DNA of 61,376 nt from Candidatus Cybelea septentrionalis (lineage in GTDB: Bacteria; Vulcanimicrobiota; Vulcanimicrobiia; Vulcanimicrobiales; Vulcanimicrobiaceae), in assembly GCA_003158175.1 (NCBI GenBank), contig PMHJ01000015.1, forward strand, positions 31,731 to 93,106, in the 5' to 3' direction. Positions 34,680 through 43,050 of the stretch are shown here, in pieces (positions within the stretch are counted from its first letter, which is position 1; the number at the start of each line of letters is the position of its first letter). Both the position numbers and the translations under genes were made by a program. Under the pieces are notes generated by a model that was not told the DNA's origin, did no database searches, and worked only from the letters and a program-made list of their open reading frames with translations.

Positions 34680-35723
34680 ATGTCTCGACATATCGTGCAC
34701 GTCGCCGACTACGGCAATCCCGCCCCCGGCAGTTTCGTTCCGGGGATCGTTGCGCTGGCAAAAGAGCTCCACCTTGCTGGCGACCGTTGCTCGCTCATCG
34801 TGAAGAACGTCGACAATGCCACCTGGCACGAGACCGCGTCGCGCTCACTCCACTCGTTTGCCGCCGCGTCCACGCCGGGCGAGGTCTTCAATCTCCTGTG
34901 GCGCGCGGCGCCGGATGTCGTTCACGTGCATTTTGTAGGCTGGTCGCTTCCGGCGACTACCGCGGCCTACGCGCGACATGCGCGGGTGATCTGGCATTTG
35001 CACAGCGCCATGGAGAATGGTGCGGGTCGGCTTCGACGGTTCGCACGCGCTGGGAAATACAACTGGTTCGGCGCGGGCGTTCACAAGTTTGTCGCCGTCT
35101 CCGACACGCTGCGGCGCGGCGTGGTCGATATGGGCATATCGCCCGACCGCGTTACAGTGCTTCGCAACGCGGTCGACACCAAACACTTTCGGCCGCCGAC
35201 CGCTGCGGAACGCCGGCAGACCCGCGAATCGCTCGGCATCGGGGAGAGCGAACGCGTCATCCTGTACTTCGGACGCGACATCGACGTGAAGGGTGCCGAC
35301 ATTCTCTGGGAGGCGCTTGACGAATCGCCGCCCGTCGTGCTGCTCGGCGTTGGGCTTCCGCCGCGAGCGATTGCGGAGTTTTCCTCGCGCGTGCGAACGA
35401 TCGCACTTCCGTTTGTTGCCGACGTTGCGCCCCTCTATTGGGCTGCCGACGTTCTGGTGATGCCGAGCCGCCGCGAAGCGGCGCCGTATACCATGCTCGA
35501 AGCGCTCTGTTCGAATCTTCCGGTCATCGGCAGCAACATCGCCCCCTTGGCCGAGATCGCAGCGCAGGCGTCCGAAGTCGTGCTCGTTGCAAACGATCCG
35601 ACAGCCTTTTCGCGCGCCTTACGTAACCGCGTCGAGCGCCGCTCGACGGAAATCGAAACCGTGCGCGCTCGCTTCGGGCTCGACCATTGGGTCGGCGAGA
35701 TGAGGAGCCTCTATGCGGCATAG
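34680..35723 (+). CDS. GT4-family glycosyltransferase
   Basis: 347 residues from ATG 34680, one base after the preceding stop. GT-B fold: PDVVHVHFVGWSLPATTAAY in the first domain; VILYFGRDIDVKGADILWEA and PLYWAADVLVMPSRREAAPY in the second, then TMLEALCSNLPVIGSNIAPL. The family's Glu-x7-Glu site is reduced to E-x7-E across EAAPYTMLE. It should add one sugar of the repeat unit. The donor is unknown. Confidence 0.82.
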   Translation: MSRHIVHVADYGNPAPGSFVPGIVALAKELHLAGDRCSLIVKNVDNATWHETASRSLHSFAAASTPGEVFNLLWRAAPDVVHVHFVGWSLPATTAAYARHARVIWHLHSAMENGAGRLRRFARAGKYNWFGAGVHKFVAVSDTLRRGVVDMGISPDRVTVLRNAVDTKHFRPPTAAERRQTRESLGIGESERVILYFGRDIDVKGADILWEALDESPPVVLLGVGLPPRAIAEFSSRVRTIALPFVADVAPLYWAADVLVMPSRREAAPYTMLEALCSNLPVIGSNIAPLAEIAAQASEVVLVANDPTAFSRALRNRVERRSTEIETVRARFGLDHWVGEMRSLYAA

Positions 35724-36825
35724 CGGCCCGGAGTCGGTGCTGCAGATCGTCGGCAGCATAAGGGAATATGGGGCGGAGAACTTCGTGCCATTGCTAAGCG
35801 GTGAGCTCGATCGGCTTGGCGTCTCGGTCGCTATCCTGACGGTGCGCGGACCGGTTAATGAATCCGCGGGATCGGTTCGGGTTTTGACGGCGGCCCGGCG
35901 CTCGCGTTGGGATCTCGGCTTTTTCTTTCGGATGGTAAAGATCATTCGCCAACGCCGGCCGACCGTCGTTCACACGCACGGCTATCATGGTAAGCTCTGG
36001 GGCCGTTTGGCCGCGCGTATGGCCGGAACCCGAACGATCGTGCACACCGAGCACAACAGCGATTTTAGCAGCCACGCGATCCAACGGCTCGTCAACTGCG
36101 CTCTCAATCGGTCGACCGATGCGGTCGTTACGTTCTCCGACGTTCTGGCGGCGCGACTGGTCAAAGAAGATTGCGTTCCCTTGGATCGGATCGTCGTCAT
36201 TCCCAATGGCGTCGCCGCGCCGGAACGCAAGCGAGGGAAGTTCGCACTCCGCGCTCAGCCGCCAATCGAGAAAGGCGCGAAGGTCATATTACACGTCGGC
36301 CGCCTCATGAAAGTAAAGAATCAGCAACTCGCCGTTCGAGTCTGTCGCGAGCTGCTCGATCTCCATCCCAACCAGCGCTTTTGCGTGCTCTTCGTCGGCT
36401 CTGGTGAGGACGAGCTTGCGCTCAAAGAGCTGGCCGCGACGCTCGGCGTCTCGGATCGCGTGCGATTCCTCGGCTATCGCAATGACGTCGACGACATTAT
36501 GCGCCTCTGCAGCGTGGTGCTGCTGACCTCGCTTAACGAGGCGATGCCTTTGACCGTGCTCGAGGCGATGTATGCGGGTACCCCGATCGTGACGACTCCC
36601 TGGCACGGCGCGAGCGAACTGCTGGAAGGTGGAAAGCTGGGCTGCGTCACGGCGAGCTACGATCCCAAGACGGTGGCTACGGCGCTTTGGGGGTGGCTGG
36701 ACGATCGCGATGGCGCGATGCGGGCCGCCGACGCGGCATACTTCGCGGTGCGCAGCCGCTTCGACATTCGAATCACCGCGCGTCAGCATGCCGCGCTCTA
36801 TGCGAGGTTCAATCTTGCAAACTAA
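35713..36825 (+). CDS. GT4-family glycosyltransferase
   Basis: 370 residues; its ATG overlaps the previous gene by 11 bp. N-terminal part: VLQIVGSIREYGAENFVPLL and RPTVVHTHGYHGKLWG, then IVHTEHNSDF. C-terminal part: GAKVILHVGRLMKVKNQQLA, RFLGYRNDVDDIMRLC and LNEAMPLTVLEAMYAGTPIV, with the complete Glu-x7-Glu pair. A standard retaining GT-B enzyme acting in the cytoplasm on the lipid-linked acceptor. It ends 26 bp inside the ABC ATPase gene. Confidence 0.85.
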   Translation: MRHSGPESVLQIVGSIREYGAENFVPLLSGELDRLGVSVAILTVRGPVNESAGSVRVLTAARRSRWDLGFFFRMVKIIRQRRPTVVHTHGYHGKLWGRLAARMAGTRTIVHTEHNSDFSSHAIQRLVNCALNRSTDAVVTFSDVLAARLVKEDCVPLDRIVVIPNGVAAPERKRGKFALRAQPPIEKGAKVILHVGRLMKVKNQQLAVRVCRELLDLHPNQRFCVLFVGSGEDELALKELAATLGVSDRVRFLGYRNDVDDIMRLCSVVLLTSLNEAMPLTVLEAMYAGTPIVTTPWHGASELLEGGKLGCVTASYDPKTVATALWGWLDDRDGAMRAADAAYFAVRSRFDIRITARQHAALYARFNLAN

Positions 36826-37618
36826 CTCGTCCGCGATCTCCGTGCGAAACGTCGAAAAGGGCTTTGTCGTGCGGCACGGCGCGCGTCACACGCTCTCCAA
36901 GGACCGCCGCAAGAACGTGCTGCACGACGTCAACCTCGAGGTGCGGCGCGGCGAGCTTATCGGCTTACTCGGCGCCAACGGCGTCGGCAAGACGACGCTC
37001 TTGAAGATGATGGCCACGCTCACGCTTCCCGATAGCGGCTCGATCGAAATCGAGGGGATCGACATCAAAAAGAACCCGCTCCTCGCCCGCACCCGCATCG
37101 GGTACTGCGGAAGCGAAGACCGGAGCTTCTACTTCCGGCTCACGGCTCGCGAAAATCTGCGCTTCTTCGGTTCGCTCGCGGGCCTGCGCGGCCGTCGGCT
37201 ACAGCTCCGCATCGGCGAAGCGCTCGACGAAGTTGCGCTTGGCGAGGCGATCGATCGCCGCTTCGGCGAGTTCTCTTCGGGCATGCGCCAGCGCATGACG
37301 GTGGCTCGAGCGTTGCTAAGCGATCCGGATATCATCTTTTTCGACGAGCCCACGCGTGCCGTCGATCCGATCCATGCCGACGAGCTTCGCCGGATGATCC
37401 GTAAGGATCTGGTTGAAGACCGCGGCAAAACGGTCGTGCTCGCGACCAACGTTCTCGAGGAGGCGTGGTCCATTTGCGATCGCGTCGCCGTCGTGAGCAA
37501 CGGCACGATTGTATGCGTCGCGCCGCCCTGTGAGCTGGGCGCCAGTCATGCAAACGGTTCTGCAACTCAGCCAACCCCCATCGAGCTTTTTAAGGCAATT
37601 ACTACCTATGGTATGTGA
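36800..37618 (+). CDS. ABC transporter ATP-binding protein (ABC-2 type)
   Basis: 272 residues from ATG 36800. Walker A GANGVGKTT, signature FSSGMRQRM, Walker B DIIFFDEPTRAVDP and an H-loop-like region where the usual His is replaced in VVLATNVLEEAW (Asn). The subfamily resembles NodI/DrrA-type exporters. It has no C-terminal carbohydrate-binding domain as in Wzt. With the following permease it should form an exporter, probably for the polymer or a lipid-linked intermediate. The start lies inside the upstream glycosyltransferase gene. Confidence 0.85.
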   Translation: MRGSILQTNSSAISVRNVEKGFVVRHGARHTLSKDRRKNVLHDVNLEVRRGELIGLLGANGVGKTTLLKMMATLTLPDSGSIEIEGIDIKKNPLLARTRIGYCGSEDRSFYFRLTARENLRFFGSLAGLRGRRLQLRIGEALDEVALGEAIDRRFGEFSSGMRQRMTVARALLSDPDIIFFDEPTRAVDPIHADELRRMIRKDLVEDRGKTVVLATNVLEEAWSICDRVAVVSNGTIVCVAPPCELGASHANGSATQPTPIELFKAITTYGM

Positions 37619-38459
37619 ACGTCCCGTCGCTCCCTCGCCGCTAACGGCGTTGGCGGGCGCGCTCTCGAAGACCGGCGCGATCTTCGTGCGCGATGCGCGC
37701 TGCGCGCTGTCGTACCCCGCGTACTTTCATTCGCAGTGGATCGCGATCTTCGTCGAAGTTACGATCGCCTACTATCTGTCGTTGATCGTGGCGCCTTCGG
37801 CGTCGTTTGGTGCCAACGGGCAGACGGGAAGCTATTTCACGTATCTTGTCGTCAGCTTCGCCTTTGTCACGTTCCAGAACAACGCGATGCTCAGCTTCGC
37901 CGAATCGATTCGCGAAGGGCAGACGACGGGAACGCTCGAGGCCGTATTGGCGACTCCGACGAGCCTGTCGTTGATCATTCTTGCGACGGGCCTCTGGTCG
38001 TTTACATTAACGCTCGGGCGAGTCGTCGTGTACTTTCTGCTCGCGCTGCTCTTCGGCTTGAACCTGCACCACATGAACTGGCTGACCGCCGCGGTCTTTC
38101 TCGTTCTCACGATTGCCGCGGTCTCACCGATCGGCGTCCTGGCCGCCGCGGCGACGATGGTTTTCAAGAAGACCGGCCCGCTGGCGTTCTCGGTAAATAG
38201 TGCGACCAGTCTGTTCGGCGGCGTCTACCTTCCGCTGACGCGGCTGCCGCTACCATTACAGGCGATTGGTTGGATGTTGCCGATTACGCACGCGCTCAAT
38301 GGGTTTCGCGCCGCCGTCTACGGCGCTACGCTTTGGGACCTTCGCATGGAGGTCATCTGGCTGTTGGGGCTGACGGCGGTCCTCATGCCCGTATCCCTGT
38401 ACCTCTTCGCACGCACCGTTCATCGTGGGCGACACGATGGCAGCCTGGCCGGATACTAG
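37608..38459 (+). CDS. ABC-2 type permease
   Basis: 283 residues from ATG 37608, overlapping the ATPase gene by 11 bp. Six hydrophobic segments are visible, with the ABC-2 signature region ESIREGQTTGTLEAVLATP in the first cytoplasmic loop and LPITHALNGFRAAVYG near the end. This is the NodJ/DrrB-type layout. It works with the ATPase directly upstream as a dimer in the inner membrane. In a locus with Wzy, Wza and Wzc-like proteins it may take the place of the missing flippase. Confidence 0.85.
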   Translation: MVCERPVAPSPLTALAGALSKTGAIFVRDARCALSYPAYFHSQWIAIFVEVTIAYYLSLIVAPSASFGANGQTGSYFTYLVVSFAFVTFQNNAMLSFAESIREGQTTGTLEAVLATPTSLSLIILATGLWSFTLTLGRVVVYFLLALLFGLNLHHMNWLTAAVFLVLTIAAVSPIGVLAAAATMVFKKTGPLAFSVNSATSLFGGVYLPLTRLPLPLQAIGWMLPITHALNGFRAAVYGATLWDLRMEVIWLLGLTAVLMPVSLYLFARTVHRGRHDGSLAGY

Positions 38460-38496
38460 CCGGCCGATGTTCGAGAATCCATCTCGGGAGAGTCTG

Positions 38497-39387
38497 ATGA
38501 AACACTTAATTTCACCTATCGCATTCCTGATGGCGATCTGCTTCGCCGGAACGGGCGGCATGGCGATTGCCGCAGGTACGTATCAAATCCACCCGGGCGA
38601 CCAGCTCCTGGTCTCCGTTTACGGAGAGACGTCGCTGACGCAAACCGTGACAGTGCTACCCGACGGCTACGTCAATCTTCCGCTGGTGGGAAGAGTCCAC
38701 TTTGCGGGCCGAACGCCCGAAGCCGCTCGGCAACAGCTTGCAGTTGCGCTTCAGCAGTACATCCGCAATCCGCTGGTAACCGTGGAGGTCGTAACGCAAG
38801 GTCAGATCAACGCGCTGGTCTTGGGCGACGTGAAGTCGCCGGGCAAGTACGCTTTGCGTTCAAATGCCAAGTTGTCGGATGCGATCGCTGCCGCCGGAGG
38901 CCTCGATAGCTCGCTCGTGGGCGAACTGCCGGTCGCGCGGGTGCAGAACGATGGCGGCGCGGTGCAGATGTCGTCGCTTCAAGGATTGCTTCGCGACGGC
39001 GACGCCACGCAAGACGTTCCGCTCTCCGATGGCGCGGTCGTATACGTCCAGTCGCGTCAAACCTTTTTCGTTGAAGTCATCGGGGCCGTCGACCATCCCG
39101 GCGACGTGCAGCTGCACGCCGGCGACGCGTTGAGCGTCGCCGTAGCAAAAGCGGGAAATAGCGCGACCGCGCAGTCCGACCTCAGCCACATATATATCAG
39201 CCGTAAAGCCGCCAACGGCACCGACGTCACCCAGGAAGTCGATATGTATCAGGCCTTGGAACACGGCAATCTTGCCGGCGACCCCAAGCTGCAAAAAGGG
39301 GACGTCGTCTACGTGCCGCAGACGCGAAAGCCGGGTACCAGCGGCTCCAGTATTTTGAACTTTATCCGTCTGATTTTAGGATTTTAG
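38497..39387 (+). CDS. Polysaccharide export protein (Wza-like, SLBB domains)
   Basis: 296 residues from ATG 38497 (CGGGAGAG upstream). The signal peptide ends near MAIAAG; no lipobox Cys is present, unlike E. coli Wza. The Poly_export domain (about 28-105: YQIHPGDQLLVSVYGE, LPDGYVNLPLVGRVHFAGRT) is followed by two SLBB domains (INALVLGDVKSPGKY and FFVEVIGAVDHPGDVQL). It forms the outer-membrane or periplasmic exit channel for the polymer. It lies 2 bp before the Wzc-like gene. Confidence 0.9.
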   Translation: MKHLISPIAFLMAICFAGTGGMAIAAGTYQIHPGDQLLVSVYGETSLTQTVTVLPDGYVNLPLVGRVHFAGRTPEAARQQLAVALQQYIRNPLVTVEVVTQGQINALVLGDVKSPGKYALRSNAKLSDAIAAAGGLDSSLVGELPVARVQNDGGAVQMSSLQGLLRDGDATQDVPLSDGAVVYVQSRQTFFVEVIGAVDHPGDVQLHAGDALSVAVAKAGNSATAQSDLSHIYISRKAANGTDVTQEVDMYQALEHGNLAGDPKLQKGDVVYVPQTRKPGTSGSSILNFIRLILGF

Positions 39388-39389
39388 GT

Positions 39390-41522
39390 ATGATAAACGT
39401 TTACCAAACCGCCTTGGGTTCGTCACGCAAGCCTCCCGTACGCGACGCGTTCGCGCTTCTCGGAGAGTGGGCCGGCATTTTAAATCGTCGGAAGAGAATT
39501 GCGCTGATCGCACTGGGCTCCCTCTTGGCGCTCCTCCTCATCATGGTGTTGACGACACCGAAGTCCTACACCAGCGACGCCAGCGTCATCGTCGGAATGG
39601 GACGCCAGCCCAACAGCGGCGATGCCCCAACAAACTTGCCCATTCTCAACGCGCTGATGGTCGTCTCGGGAATTCAAACGGGCGAGACCTATGCCGAATT
39701 GATGACTGAAGCTCCGATCGCGAGCCGAGTAATTCGGCAGTTGGGCCTCAAGACGAGCGACCGGGGCCTGCTTTCGAAAGTGAAGGTCGAGCCGGTCAAC
39801 AACACCTCGATCATTCGCATCTCCGCGACCTGGTCGAGCCCGCAAATGTCGGCGCAAATCGCCAACGCGTTTGCCACCGCGTTCATCGCGCACGAGCGCA
39901 ACCTGGTCGCCTCGCAGGCGGAGACCGCGCTGAGCTTCCTCTCGGCGGAAATGCCTGCGGCGGCACGGCGTCAAAGCGACGCCGACGGCGCGCTGAGCGC
40001 GTTCCAAAGGAGTCATCACGTCGCCGACATGAGCACCCAGGCGCAGGCGACCGTCAATGCGCTGACCGCGCTTGACGTCAAGTCGGGTCAACTGCTGCTC
40101 GATCGCCGCCAAGTGGAAGCCGAGCTGCGCAGCGACGTCGCTCAGTCAAACGCGATCCAGCCGACGACGTCGGGTTCCCAATCGTTGTCGCCAAATCCGG
40201 TAGTACAGGAGCTGCGCACGCAGCTCTCTCAAGTCGACACGCAGCTTGGCGAAGCCCGTAGAATGTACACGGAGCGGCACCCGGCGGTCATCGCGCTGCT
40301 CGACCAACAACAACAGATCGCACAAGAGATCGCGCGCGAACCGGCGACGATTGTCTCGGGTACGAGCACGGTCGTCAATCCGGCCTACGAACAGCTGACC
40401 GAGCAGGCCACCGGCTATCGCACGCAGATGGCCTCGGACGCGGCCGGCCTGGCCGAAGTTGCCGCGCAGCGTAAAGTGCTGATGGGACAGATTAAGTTGC
40501 TGCCGGATGAGACGCTTCAGCTCGCGGAATTGGAGCGAAATGCGCGACAGGCCGAGGCCGTTTACGGAGCGCTGCAGCAGCGCACGAGCGACGCTTTAAT
40601 CGCAAAGAGCACCGCAATCAGCGACGTTACCGTAACGCAGGCGGCGGATCCGGCCGATGCCGTTTCGCATCCGAGCCGCTTCGCGATCCTGCTGATCGGT
40701 GCGCTGGTGAGCTTCATTCTCGTCGTAACGCTGATCGCCGTCCTGGAGTACCTCGATAAGCGCGCGCGATCCGAGCAAGAGATCCGCGCGGTCTTTGGCC
40801 GGCACGTGCTAGGAGTTCTTCCAGATCTCGAGGTCAGCGACGGGCACTCGCTTCCGTGGCTGCGCGCGATGGCGCTCGAGTCGCTGCTGCAACTCGTTCG
40901 CTCGATTTGGTTTGCTAGGTCGCGCGAGCTGCGCTCGGTCGCCTTCACGAGCCCTGGTGTCGGCGACGGCAAGAGCACGCTGGCTATCAACGTTGCGTGG
41001 ACATTGGCCGAAATGCATCAGCGAGTGTTGCTTATCGACGCCGACTTGCGGCGGCCGATGCTGCACAAGCTGCTCGACGTGACAAACGGCTTCGGCCTCG
41101 CCGACGTCTTGAGCGGCGCGTCGACTTTCAAAGAGAGCGTGCAAAGCACGGAACTTCGCGGCTTGGATTTGCTGACGAGCGGCACGCCGCTTTCGACTCC
41201 CGTGCACCTGCTGCAATCGGGGGACTTCGACAAGCTCTTACGCGAAGCGAAAGCAGATGGTTATCAACGTATTATTATCGATCTTCCAGCCGTTATGCCG
41301 GTTGTCGACGCGGCAGCCGTCGCCGAAAAGGTCGACGGCACGATCCTGGTGGTCTCGGCTTCAACCACCAACGCTGAAGCGGCGAGTCAGGCCGTCTCAT
41401 ATGTTGAAGGCCTCGGGATCACCAATTTGCTTGGGCTGGTCGTCAATCGTGTTCGGCGCGAGACCGGCGCAGACGCTGGGTACTACGTCGGAACTCAAGG
41501 GGCTCCGCTAGCGCTCCCGTGA
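39390..41522 (+). CDS. Wzz/Wzc-like chain-length regulator with P-loop kinase domain
   Basis: 710 residues. The Wzz domain has a first membrane helix near IALIALGSLLALLLIMV, a long coiled-coil periplasmic part (about 65-425) and a second helix (RFAILLIGALVSFILVVTLI). The C-terminal CpsD/BY-kinase-like domain has Walker A GVGDGKSTL, Walker A' VLLIDADLRRPM and a Walker B-like IIIDLPAVMPVVDAA. The usual C-terminal Tyr cluster is nearly absent; only a YY pair near the end (DAGYYVG) is seen, so autophosphorylation control may differ. It sets polymer length and couples synthesis to export. Confidence 0.88.
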   Translation: MINVYQTALGSSRKPPVRDAFALLGEWAGILNRRKRIALIALGSLLALLLIMVLTTPKSYTSDASVIVGMGRQPNSGDAPTNLPILNALMVVSGIQTGETYAELMTEAPIASRVIRQLGLKTSDRGLLSKVKVEPVNNTSIIRISATWSSPQMSAQIANAFATAFIAHERNLVASQAETALSFLSAEMPAAARRQSDADGALSAFQRSHHVADMSTQAQATVNALTALDVKSGQLLLDRRQVEAELRSDVAQSNAIQPTTSGSQSLSPNPVVQELRTQLSQVDTQLGEARRMYTERHPAVIALLDQQQQIAQEIAREPATIVSGTSTVVNPAYEQLTEQATGYRTQMASDAAGLAEVAAQRKVLMGQIKLLPDETLQLAELERNARQAEAVYGALQQRTSDALIAKSTAISDVTVTQAADPADAVSHPSRFAILLIGALVSFILVVTLIAVLEYLDKRARSEQEIRAVFGRHVLGVLPDLEVSDGHSLPWLRAMALESLLQLVRSIWFARSRELRSVAFTSPGVGDGKSTLAINVAWTLAEMHQRVLLIDADLRRPMLHKLLDVTNGFGLADVLSGASTFKESVQSTELRGLDLLTSGTPLSTPVHLLQSGDFDKLLREAKADGYQRIIIDLPAVMPVVDAAAVAEKVDGTILVVSASTTNAEAASQAVSYVEGLGITNLLGLVVNRVRRETGADAGYYVGTQGAPLALP

Positions 41523-41561
41523 CTGGAGCTAAGAGAGGGTGAGGCAGGAGGGCTCTAATTT

Positions 41562-41575
41562 GGGACTAAAGTCCC
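41562..41575. promoter_or_regulatory. Palindrome in front of the lipoprotein start
   Basis: GGGACTAAAGTCCC is a near-perfect inverted repeat (GGGACT/AGTCCC) 4 bases before the GTG start of the next gene, and 10 bases after an AGGAGG sequence (41546-41551). If folded it would bring that ribosome-binding site near the start codon. It could equally be an operator or a dispersed repeat. Confidence 0.35.
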
Positions 41576-41579
41576 ATGA

Positions 41580-42557
41580 GTGCTGCGGCCTTTGGGGGCG
41601 ATCGTTGTCGCCGCAATGCTTGAGGCTCTCCTGGGCGGCTGCAGCGCACCCTCGATCTCTCCTTTGCAACCCTCGGCCTGCTGCCAAGAGACCGCCACGT
41701 CCGGCGGCGACTTTCTCGGCTGCCCGTATCCAGGCGGCAACGTCTACCAGAGCAACATCTCCAACGAGCAGCCCGTGGGGGAGAGCGCGGCCTACATTCA
41801 GGCACTGATCGACGGTGGTGGCGGCGCCGCCTTCATGGCGACAATGCCGACCTACGAACTCATAAACATGGCGAATAATAAGACGCCACTGCTGCCAGTT
41901 AATCCGCGGGTCAAGTATAGCATTCCTTACTCGCCGGTTCCGTGGGAGCTGTCCTTCTATATCGAGCCGCTCAGCGACGGGCATTCACTCGTCCTCCAGG
42001 CCCAGGATTGCCATTACTACGAGGGCTTCGAAACGACGTACTCGCCGTCGAGCGGGCTCACGATGTACGATAACACCCATATCAATCTCAACAAGGCATT
42101 CAAGCGGCCAGCGACCGGCGCGCTCTCGACGTCGACTGGAATTCCGCTGGCGCTTCTGGCGGTGCGTCCCGAGGAGTTGACTGCCGGAGTCATCTCGCAT
42201 GCGCTGGGCTGGAACGCCGTGTACGGCTCGCTCTCGAACTCTAAGTGCGTTTCGCCGGCCGGGCGTATCGATTGCACCGACGGCACGCCATATACGGGGC
42301 CGCCGAGCGACACCCCGATGCCCTCTGGTTCGCGCGCCCGGCTCAAGAGTTCGTTCGATATCTCCGGCTTCAGTCGGGAAGCCAAGATCGTGGCAACGGC
42401 CATGCAAACCTACGGAATGTACGAGTACGACACCGGTTGCTGCAACGAGGTCCTCTTCACCAACGACGAGTACGGTGCGCCGATCTGGACGAGTCGGGCC
42501 GCCGCCGACCTCGCGACGATTGCCCCGAGCGACTTGGAAATCGTTCCGCCGCCGTAA
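41580..42557 (+). CDS. Secreted lipoprotein of a conserved uncharacterised family
   Basis: 325 residues from GTG 41580. The signal peptide (LRPLGAIVVAAMLEALLGGC) has a lipobox. The body resembles a secreted family in soil bacteria, with a substrate-like core DCHYYEGFETTYSPSSG, a conserved STSTGIPLALLAVRPEELTA and ISHALGW region, and a late RARLKSSFDISGF / KIVATAMQTYGMYEYD part. Relatives usually read 'adAaGLPilpGLvRydEv-aG-I-HALR'. Its function is not known to me. It directly follows the exopolysaccharide locus and may be its last gene. Confidence 0.65.
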   Translation: MLRPLGAIVVAAMLEALLGGCSAPSISPLQPSACCQETATSGGDFLGCPYPGGNVYQSNISNEQPVGESAAYIQALIDGGGGAAFMATMPTYELINMANNKTPLLPVNPRVKYSIPYSPVPWELSFYIEPLSDGHSLVLQAQDCHYYEGFETTYSPSSGLTMYDNTHINLNKAFKRPATGALSTSTGIPLALLAVRPEELTAGVISHALGWNAVYGSLSNSKCVSPAGRIDCTDGTPYTGPPSDTPMPSGSRARLKSSFDISGFSREAKIVATAMQTYGMYEYDTGCCNEVLFTNDEYGAPIWTSRAAADLATIAPSDLEIVPPP

Positions 42558-42621
42558 GCGCACAGTAGGCGCCTTGTCTAAAACGCTTACGCGCGGTAGG
42601 ATGCATCAGGAGGTTGTTCGA

Positions 42622-43050
42622 GTGCACCGATTAGGGATCAGAGTTACGCTATGCGTCGCCGGCGTCTTCGCGTTGGGGACTGTCAGAGGTCCGGCGCTAT
42701 TTGGGGAGCCACTGGGCCAATGGCTCGCGCAGAGCTCACCGTGCGTTACGCCGACCGTCGTTACGCCGACCGTCGTTACTCCGACCGTCGTTACGCCGAC
42801 CGTCGTTGCGCCGACCGTCGTTGCGCCGACCGTCGTTACTCCGACCGTCGTCGCGCCGACCGTCGTTGCGCCGACAATCGTTGCGCCGACCGTCGTCGCA
42901 CCGACCACCGTCTCTCCGAACATTGTCGCGACCTGCCCCGCGTCACCAGTCCCGGGAACTCCGCCTCCCTCAACGCCTGCACCTACAGCAACGGCCGTAC
43001 CGTCGGCGCCGCCAAACGGCCCGCTCACATCTTCAATCGAGCAGCGGTAA
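42622..43050 (+). CDS. Secreted protein with Pro-Thr-Val-Val pentapeptide repeats
   Basis: 142 residues from GTG 42622, chosen because a perfect AGGAGG lies 8 bases upstream; ATG 42601 would place that site inside the gene. A signal peptide (RLGIRVTLCVAGVFALG) is followed by a short mature N-terminus, then 12 tandem (T/A)PTVV units, then a Pro/Thr/Ser-rich tail (PVPGTPPPSTPAPTATA). One Cys flanks each side of the repeat block. Such Thr/Pro-rich repeats form stiff, often glycosylated stalks. No family is recognised. Its 3' end overlaps the convergent methyltransferase gene by 18 bp. Confidence 0.6.
   Translation: MHRLGIRVTLCVAGVFALGTVRGPALFGEPLGQWLAQSSPCVTPTVVTPTVVTPTVVTPTVVAPTVVAPTVVTPTVVAPTVVAPTIVAPTVVAPTTVSPNIVATCPASPVPGTPPPSTPAPTATAVPSAPPNGPLTSSIEQR
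42748..42927 (+). repeat. 12 tandem copies of a 15-bp unit
   Basis: Twelve consecutive 15-base units of the type ACGCCGACCGTCGTT encode the (T/A)PTVV repeats. Units 1-4 are nearly identical; the last three are more diverged (for example TCTCCGAACATTGTC). The first codon toggles between ACN (Thr) and GCN (Ala). Copy number may vary by slippage. Long open frames on the other strand here are by-products of the repeat. Confidence 0.9.

Noticed and set aside
42748..42927. CRISPR array
   Set aside because: The units are contiguous 15-bp codon repeats without spacers and encode a peptide repeat.
42606..43028. Minus-strand frame of TTVGATTVGV repeats
   Set aside because: It is the reverse reading of the plus-strand PTVV repeat. 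The plus strand has the signal peptide and ribosome-binding site.
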